A DNA stretch of 10,646 nt from Candidatus Ruthturnera sp. (GTDB lineage: Bacteria; Pseudomonadota; Gammaproteobacteria; PS1; Pseudothioglobaceae). Location: the NCBI GenBank assembly GCA_018648985.1, contig JABGOT010000082.1, forward strand, positions 1 through 10,646, read 5' to 3'. Positions within the stretch are counted from its first letter, which is position 1. Each line of letters starts with the position of its first letter. Below the pieces are notes generated by a model that made no database searches, was not told where the DNA came from, and saw nothing but the letters and a program-made list of their open reading frames with translations. Shown here one piece after another: positions 6,918-10,646 of this stretch. The position numbers and the translations under genes were made by a program.

Positions 6918-8189
6918 TTATTTACCTGTTAATTTTAGGTAATTGTCCGCCAACGCTTCATAAATTGGCTGTGTAAAAATTTGCTTTGATATCCAATTGG
7001 CGATAAAAGCGACCATGAGTCCTGGGATCAGTAAGTGTAGTGTAGTCGTCATTTCTAGGATGACAAATACTGATGTTAGTGGCGCTCTAATCACTGCACT
7101 AAGGTAAGCAATCATTGCCATAATGATAATCACTTGGGTGTCAATCTGCGTATAAAAACTAGCAACCTCTGAACCAATGCCCGCACCGATTGAAATGCTT
7201 GGCATAAATAATCCGCCTGGAATGGTTGAAGCAAGTGAAGTGAGCGTAGCAAAGTACTTCATGACAACAAAGTCTAAGCCCAAGCCTGTACCACCCAGCA
7301 TTAACAGCACCTCATCTTTGCCAGATCCTGCAATTTGACCAATAGATAAGTAGTTAAAGCTGGCGACAATAAATCCAAAAACCGCAGCGATGGCGATGAT
7401 TTTAAGTTTGCTATGAGTAATAAATTTGTTGATGAGGAATAAGGTGGATTTTGAAAATAACCCACCCAATACGCCAGCCATGATTGCCAGAGGTATGAGT
7501 TGCCATACCAAGGCAAGGTTAAATGAATGCGAGGAAAGATCAACTAAGTATTCAGTATTACCACGATAGATAATGGCGAATAGATAGACAATGCCACTCA
7601 TAATAGCAATCAGTATTAAAGCTTGTTTTTTTAGTTTTCGACCAATCTCTTCGTAAGCAAATAAGAACCCTGCAATCGGCGCATTAAAGGCAACAATCAG
7701 CCCAGCACTACCACCAATTGCAATTAGGGCATGAATTAAAAACTTACGATTAAGTTTAATGAATCGATTAAATCCATAAAAAATAGAGCCACCAATGTGA
7801 ATGCTAGGGCCTTCAATACCAATGGGTGCACCACTCAACATACCTAAAAAGATAAAGCCGATTTTGCCAAGCGCAATCCGAAATGAAAGTAACTGTTCGC
7901 GAATACCTTTGTTACGAGAATTGGTTGCCGCAATTAGTTGTGGAATGCCACTACCCTGCACATAATGACAGTAATATTTAGCAATATAAATAATGCCGAC
8001 AAAAACAAGTGGTGTAATAACAAAGCTTAAATAGGGGTTGGTATTAATTAAGTTTTTAAAGCTGTGTTGCGCGTAATCACTCACTTGTAAAAAGAAAGTA
8101 ATGGCGATTACTGAAATTACACTAGCGAGCAATAACGATAAGTAAGTTTTGGTCTCATTAGGAAATTGATGAGAGAAGTATCGACGCAT
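6918..8189 (-). CDS. ClC-type chloride channel/H+ antiporter
   Basis: A 423-residue membrane protein of the ClC family, slightly shorter than E. coli ClcA (473) because it lacks much of the terminal tails, with no CBS domain. The anion-pathway motifs are all present: GSGIP (79-83, central Ser80), GIEGP (124-128, gating Glu126, equivalent to Glu148 of ClC-ec1), FNAPIAGFLFAYEE (168-181, Glu181 matching the proton-path Glu203), GGLFMP (325-330) and the late Tyr410 in QPIYEAL, matching Tyr445. Keeping both glutamates suggests a chloride/proton exchanger rather than a passive channel. It acts in the inner membrane and in other bacteria helps acid response or charge balance. Its ATG (8187-8189) follows the cysM stop codon with no gap (TAAATG) and has no good ribosome site, so translation is probably coupled to cysM. 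A functional link to cysteine synthesis is not evident. Confidence 0.9.
   Translation of the reverse strand: MRRYFSHQFPNETKTYLSLLLASVISVIAITFFLQVSDYAQHSFKNLINTNPYLSFVITPLVFVGIIYIAKYYCHYVQGSGIPQLIAATNSRNKGIREQLLSFRIALGKIGFIFLGMLSGAPIGIEGPSIHIGGSIFYGFNRFIKLNRKFLIHALIAIGGSAGLIVAFNAPIAGFLFAYEEIGRKLKKQALILIAIMSGIVYLFAIIYRGNTEYLVDLSSHSFNLALVWQLIPLAIMAGVLGGLFSKSTLFLINKFITHSKLKIIAIAAVFGFIVASFNYLSIGQIAGSGKDEVLLMLGGTGLGLDFVVMKYFATLTSLASTIPGGLFMPSISIGAGIGSEVASFYTQIDTQVIIIMAMIAYLSAVIRAPLTSVFVILEMTTTLHLLIPGLMVAFIANWISKQIFTQPIYEALADNYLKLTGK
6922..6942. repeat. Short inverted repeat at the hemJ/ClC convergent ends
   Basis: TTACCT (6922-6927) pairs with AGGTAA (6937-6942) around a nine-base AT-rich loop. 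It lies within the last codons of the ClC gene, just past the hemJ stop. It has no T-run on the correct side in either direction, so it is at best a weak terminator. It is the only such structure at a junction where the genes share no spacer. Confidence 0.3.
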
Positions 8190-9095
8190 TTATGTCTTAG
8201 TGTTAAACACACCTGTTGAAAGGTAACGGTCGCCACGATCTGGAATGATAGTTACAATGGTGGCATTATTAACTATTGTAGATAGTCGAATTGAAGCTGC
8301 TACTGCACCACCACCAGAAATCCCAGAAAAAACACCTTCTTTTGAGGCTAAATCTCGCGTAGTTTGTTCAGATAACTCTTGTGAGACATCTATCGTGTCA
8401 TCAACTTTTGCTTTAGAAAATATTTTAGGTAAGTATTCATCGCTCCAGCGACGAATACCTGGAATATGAGACCCCTCTTCTGGACGAACACCAATAATTT
8501 GAATTTCACTATTTTTATCTTTAAGAGTGTTAGAGACACCAGTGATTGTCCCTGTAGTTCCCATAGCTGAAACAAAATGTGTGATTTGACCATTGGTATC
8601 TTGCCAAATCTCTTCAGCTGTTGCATTGATATGAGCGTTAGGGTTGTCTTCGTTAGCAAATTGATCAAGTTGCTTGCCTTTGCCGTCAGCTTCCATTTGC
8701 TCGGCCAAGTCTCGTGCGCCTTCCATGCCTTGTTCTTTGGTAACTAAAATAAGTTCAGCACCATAAGCTGCCATTGCATCACGCCTTTCTTGTGAAAGGT
8801 TGTCAGGCATGATCAGTACCATTGTATAACCTTTAATTGCTGCTACCATGGCTAACGCAATACCAGTATTACCGCTGGTTGCCTCAATCAGGGTGTCGCC
8901 GGATGTGATTTCACCACGAGCTTCTGCTTGGGTAATCATATTAAAGGCTGCACGATCTTTGACTGAGCCTGCCGGGTTGTTACCCTCAAGTTTGAGCAAG
9001 ATAGTGTTGGTCGGATTAGGGTTTAATCGTTGCAAACGAACCAATGGTGTATTGCCAATGGTTTGATCGATGGTTGGATAATTATTATTATTCAT
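8190..9095 (-). CDS. cysM: Cysteine synthase B (O-acetylserine sulfhydrylase B)
   Basis: A 301-residue PLP enzyme of fold type II that joins sulfide, or thiosulfate in CysM types, to O-acetylserine to give cysteine or S-sulfocysteine. The PLP lysine is Lys46 in NPAGSVKDR (39-47). The substrate loop is TSGNTG (73-78), the phosphate-holding loop GTTGTITG (179-186), and a serine near the PLP pyridine nitrogen lies in GISGGG (258-263). The NPAGSVKDR wording (CysK has NPxxSVKDR variants such as NPSFSVKCR), the short length and GIRRWSDEYLP (213-223) favour CysM over CysK. The start MNNNNY comes from a run of AAT codons and has no visible ribosome site, only AT-rich leader. The gene lies 40 bases after thrC, with a perfect 9-base palindrome in the gap, and directly abuts the ClC gene. 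Thiosulfate use would suit a sulfur-oxidising host, but that is inference. Confidence 0.9.
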   Translation of the reverse strand: MNNNNYPTIDQTIGNTPLVRLQRLNPNPTNTILLKLEGNNPAGSVKDRAAFNMITQAEARGEITSGDTLIEATSGNTGIALAMVAAIKGYTMVLIMPDNLSQERRDAMAAYGAELILVTKEQGMEGARDLAEQMEADGKGKQLDQFANEDNPNAHINATAEEIWQDTNGQITHFVSAMGTTGTITGVSNTLKDKNSEIQIIGVRPEEGSHIPGIRRWSDEYLPKIFSKAKVDDTIDVSQELSEQTTRDLASKEGVFSGISGGGAVAASIRLSTIVNNATIVTIIPDRGDRYLSTGVFNTKT

Positions 9096-9101
9096 ATTGT
9101 A

Positions 9102-9123
9102 TTTTATTCACATCTGAATAAAA
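9102..9123. repeat. Perfect 9-bp inverted repeat between thrC and cysM
   Basis: TTTTATTCA (9102-9110) and TGAATAAAA (9115-9123) are exact reverse complements separated by CATC. In the RNA this would be a nine-pair, AU-rich hairpin with a tetraloop in the cysM leader, ending six bases before the cysM start codon. T-rich bases come before the stem and A-rich after it in both directions, so it is not a standard terminator. It could be a regulator binding site, an RNA element near the start codon, or an mRNA-processing point. Confidence 0.5.
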
Positions 9124-9135
9124 ACATTATCCAGA

Positions 9136-10200
9136 TTACATATTATTTAAAATTGCGTCTCTAACTTCACTCATGACTGGGTTGATGTTAATCATCTCGT
9201 CACTACATTGTGCGATTGCGGTATCAGGGTCTTTTAAGCCATGACCGGTTAGTGTACAGACGATTTTAGAGCCTTCAGGGATTTTCCCACTCTTAATATC
9301 GCGCATTGCACCAGCAAGCGATGTGGCAGAAGCCGGCTCACAGAAGATACCTTCTTGTTCAGTGAGTAGTTTTTGTGCTGCTAGAATTTCTTCATCGGTT
9401 AATGCATCAAACCAGCCATTTGATTCTTTTTCGACCTTGTGTGCTAAATCCCAACTTTGAGGGTGGCCAATGCGAATTGCCGTGGCAATGGTTTCTGGAT
9501 CGTCAATCATCTCACCTTTAACAAATGGTGCGGCACCTGCTGCTTGATAGCCTACCATTGTTGGCGTAGTGTTAGCCTTGCCGTCTTCATGGTATTCTTT
9601 GTAACCCATCCAATGTGCAGAAATATTACCCGCATTACCTACTGGTAGGCAATGGTAATCTGGCGCATCACCAAGCTCTTCAATAATTTCAAAAGAAGCA
9701 GTTTTTTGACCTTGTAAACGGAATGGGTTGATTGAGTTAACAATAGACACTGGTGCGTGATCCGCTACTTCTTTAACTAAGCGCATGCCATCATCAAAGT
9801 TACCTTTGATTTGAATAATAACTGCACCATGAATCATGGCTTGAGCTAATTTACCTAAAGCGATTTTTCCTTCAGGGATTAAAACAAAAGCCTTGATACC
9901 GGCACGCGCTGCATAAGCTGCAGCAGAAGCAGAAGTATTACCTGTTGAAGCGCAAATAATGGCTTTAGAACCTGACTCTACTGCTTTTGTTACGGCCATG
10001 GTCATACCGCGATCTTTAAATGATCCTGTTGGATTTAAGCCTTCGTATTTAATATAAATGTCTACATCTTTACCTAATAAAGCGGGAATATTTTCTAGAC
10101 GAATTAACGGCGTGTTACCTTCGCCCAAGCTGATTAAACGAGTTGAGTCATCAACGGGTAGTCTGTCTTTGTAGTTTTCAATTAGGCCTGTGTATCTCAT
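9136..10200 (-). CDS. thrC: Threonine synthase
   Basis: A 354-residue PLP enzyme that converts O-phosphohomoserine to threonine, the last step of threonine synthesis. It begins MRYTGLIENYKDRLPV, typical of the compact (about 350-residue) threonine synthase class found next to hom in Pseudomonas-like gene orders rather than the longer enteric ThrC. Motifs seen are LGEGNTPLIRL (25-35), the PLP lysine Lys62 in NPTGSFKDRG (56-65), ASTGNTSASAAAY (84-96), the phosphate loop PVGNAGN (186-192) and TGHGLKDP (318-325). All parts are intact and the length is normal. The ATG is supported by family alignment; the nearest ribosome site, AAGGA (10213-10217 on the complement), is 12 bases away, which is rather long. 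It starts 21 bases after the hom stop, consistent with one operon. Homoserine kinase, needed between the two reactions, is not encoded here. Confidence 0.95.
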   Translation of the reverse strand: MRYTGLIENYKDRLPVDDSTRLISLGEGNTPLIRLENIPALLGKDVDIYIKYEGLNPTGSFKDRGMTMAVTKAVESGSKAIICASTGNTSASAAAYAARAGIKAFVLIPEGKIALGKLAQAMIHGAVIIQIKGNFDDGMRLVKEVADHAPVSIVNSINPFRLQGQKTASFEIIEELGDAPDYHCLPVGNAGNISAHWMGYKEYHEDGKANTTPTMVGYQAAGAAPFVKGEMIDDPETIATAIRIGHPQSWDLAHKVEKESNGWFDALTDEEILAAQKLLTEQEGIFCEPASATSLAGAMRDIKSGKIPEGSKIVCTLTGHGLKDPDTAIAQCSDEMININPVMSEVRDAILNNM

Positions 10201-10221
10201 AGTATTTTTTAATCCTTGATG

Positions 10222-10646
10222 TTAATCTAGTGTTTCTACATGAATGATTTTAACAGTTTCTTGGATAAAATCATTTTTTTGAATCTCTTCAACAGCCGCA
10301 TTGATCTCACCTGTTTTTACTTGATTGGTGATAATGGCAATATGGGCATTGTTTTGTGCGTCAATTTGTTTTTGAACAACTGCTTCTACACTGATATTGT
10401 GATTAGCAAAAATTGCGGTAATATCAGCCAGTACACCAGGCTTATCAGTGGCTAATAAACGCAAGTAAAAAATACTCTCAATATCATTCACTGCTTGATG
10501 AGGCATTGCTTCAAAAGATTGCCAACCAAGAATGTCATCACTAACAGTACCTTTAATAATATCGACCAAATCAGCAATCACGGCACTGGCAGTGGCTTCA
10601 TCGCCCGCACCCGCGCCATAGTAAAGGGTTGGGCCTACTGCATTGC
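10222..10646 (-). CDS. hom: Homoserine dehydrogenase, C-terminal part (partial at window end)
   Basis: The visible 140 codons are the C-terminal third of homoserine dehydrogenase, which reduces aspartate semialdehyde to homoserine on the way to threonine and methionine. The frame stays open to the right edge; a GTG at 10581 is internal. The start of the visible part, NAVGPTLYYGAGAGDEATAS, is the typical end of the catalytic domain. An ACT domain follows with YLRLLATDKPGVLADITAIF and the second strand region AHIAIITNQV. Such C-terminal ACT domains usually bind threonine for feedback control. This is the stand-alone hom type, not an aspartate kinase fusion as far as can be seen; the N-terminal NAD(P)-binding domain lies outside the window. 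It is the first visible gene of the hom-thrC-cysM-ClC run. Confidence 0.93.
   Translation of the reverse strand, partial: NAVGPTLYYGAGAGDEATASAVIADLVDIIKGTVSDDILGWQSFEAMPHQAVNDIESIFYLRLLATDKPGVLADITAIFANHNISVEAVVQKQIDAQNNAHIAIITNQVKTGEINAAVEEIQKNDFIQETVKIIHVETLD

Noticed and set aside
10579..10581. GTG at 10581 as the start of a short ACT-domain gene
   Set aside because: The same frame upstream reads GPTLYYGAGAG, the normal homoserine dehydrogenase sequence, so the gene simply runs off the window.

Overview
The window is 10.6 kb of AT-rich, tightly packed bacterial chromosome. It contains ten protein-coding loci: seven intact, one disrupted, and two cut by the window edges. I see no tRNA, rRNA, CRISPR array, insertion sequence, phage gene or replication origin, and no gene-free stretch longer than about 115 bases. 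The gene content is typical of a free-living or symbiotic proteobacterium, most likely gammaproteobacterial: paired M16 zinc-protease-like proteins, a giant DUF3683-type FAD/Fe-S dehydrogenase, HemJ, and a hom-thrC-cysM cluster. An AT-rich sulfur-oxidiser relative (SUP05/Thioglobus type) would fit, but that is a guess from gene style and no diagnostic marker is present.

Left part (1-1303, + strand): the end of one M16 peptidase gene overlaps by 4 bases the start of a second M16 gene. The second gene is broken. Its N-terminal part (signal peptide plus start of the M16 fold) and its C-terminal part lie in different frames, and about 35 residues normally found between them are missing. The joint lies next to a run of seven A that is in the exact phase of a -1 slippery site. 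Next (1418-2202, +) come a small ABM-like alpha/beta-barrel protein, preceded by a promoter, and a gamma-glutamylcyclotransferase-like protein, probably co-transcribed.

Middle (2218-6416, - strand): a secreted SCP2-like lipid-binding protein lies downstream of a 1230-residue FAD-linked 2-hydroxyacid dehydrogenase that carries its own 4Fe-4S and CCG-type modules. This enzyme starts with TTG. It is divergent from hemJ (6492-6917, +), and their likely -10 boxes overlap in a 75-base intergenic space.

Right part (6918-10646, - strand): hom (3' part), thrC, cysM and a ClC-type chloride/proton antiporter are read in that order as a probable operon. Homoserine dehydrogenase and threonine synthase belong to threonine synthesis, with homoserine kinase not in between. 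CysM makes cysteine or S-sulfocysteine from O-acetylserine. The ClC start codon directly follows the cysM stop codon, so its translation is probably coupled. The hemJ and ClC stop codons abut with no spacer.

I found no convincing undescribed multi-gene system. The items most worth a second look are the disrupted M16 gene with its A7 slippery run, the secreted SCP2-like protein, and the regulatory layout around hemJ and between thrC and cysM.
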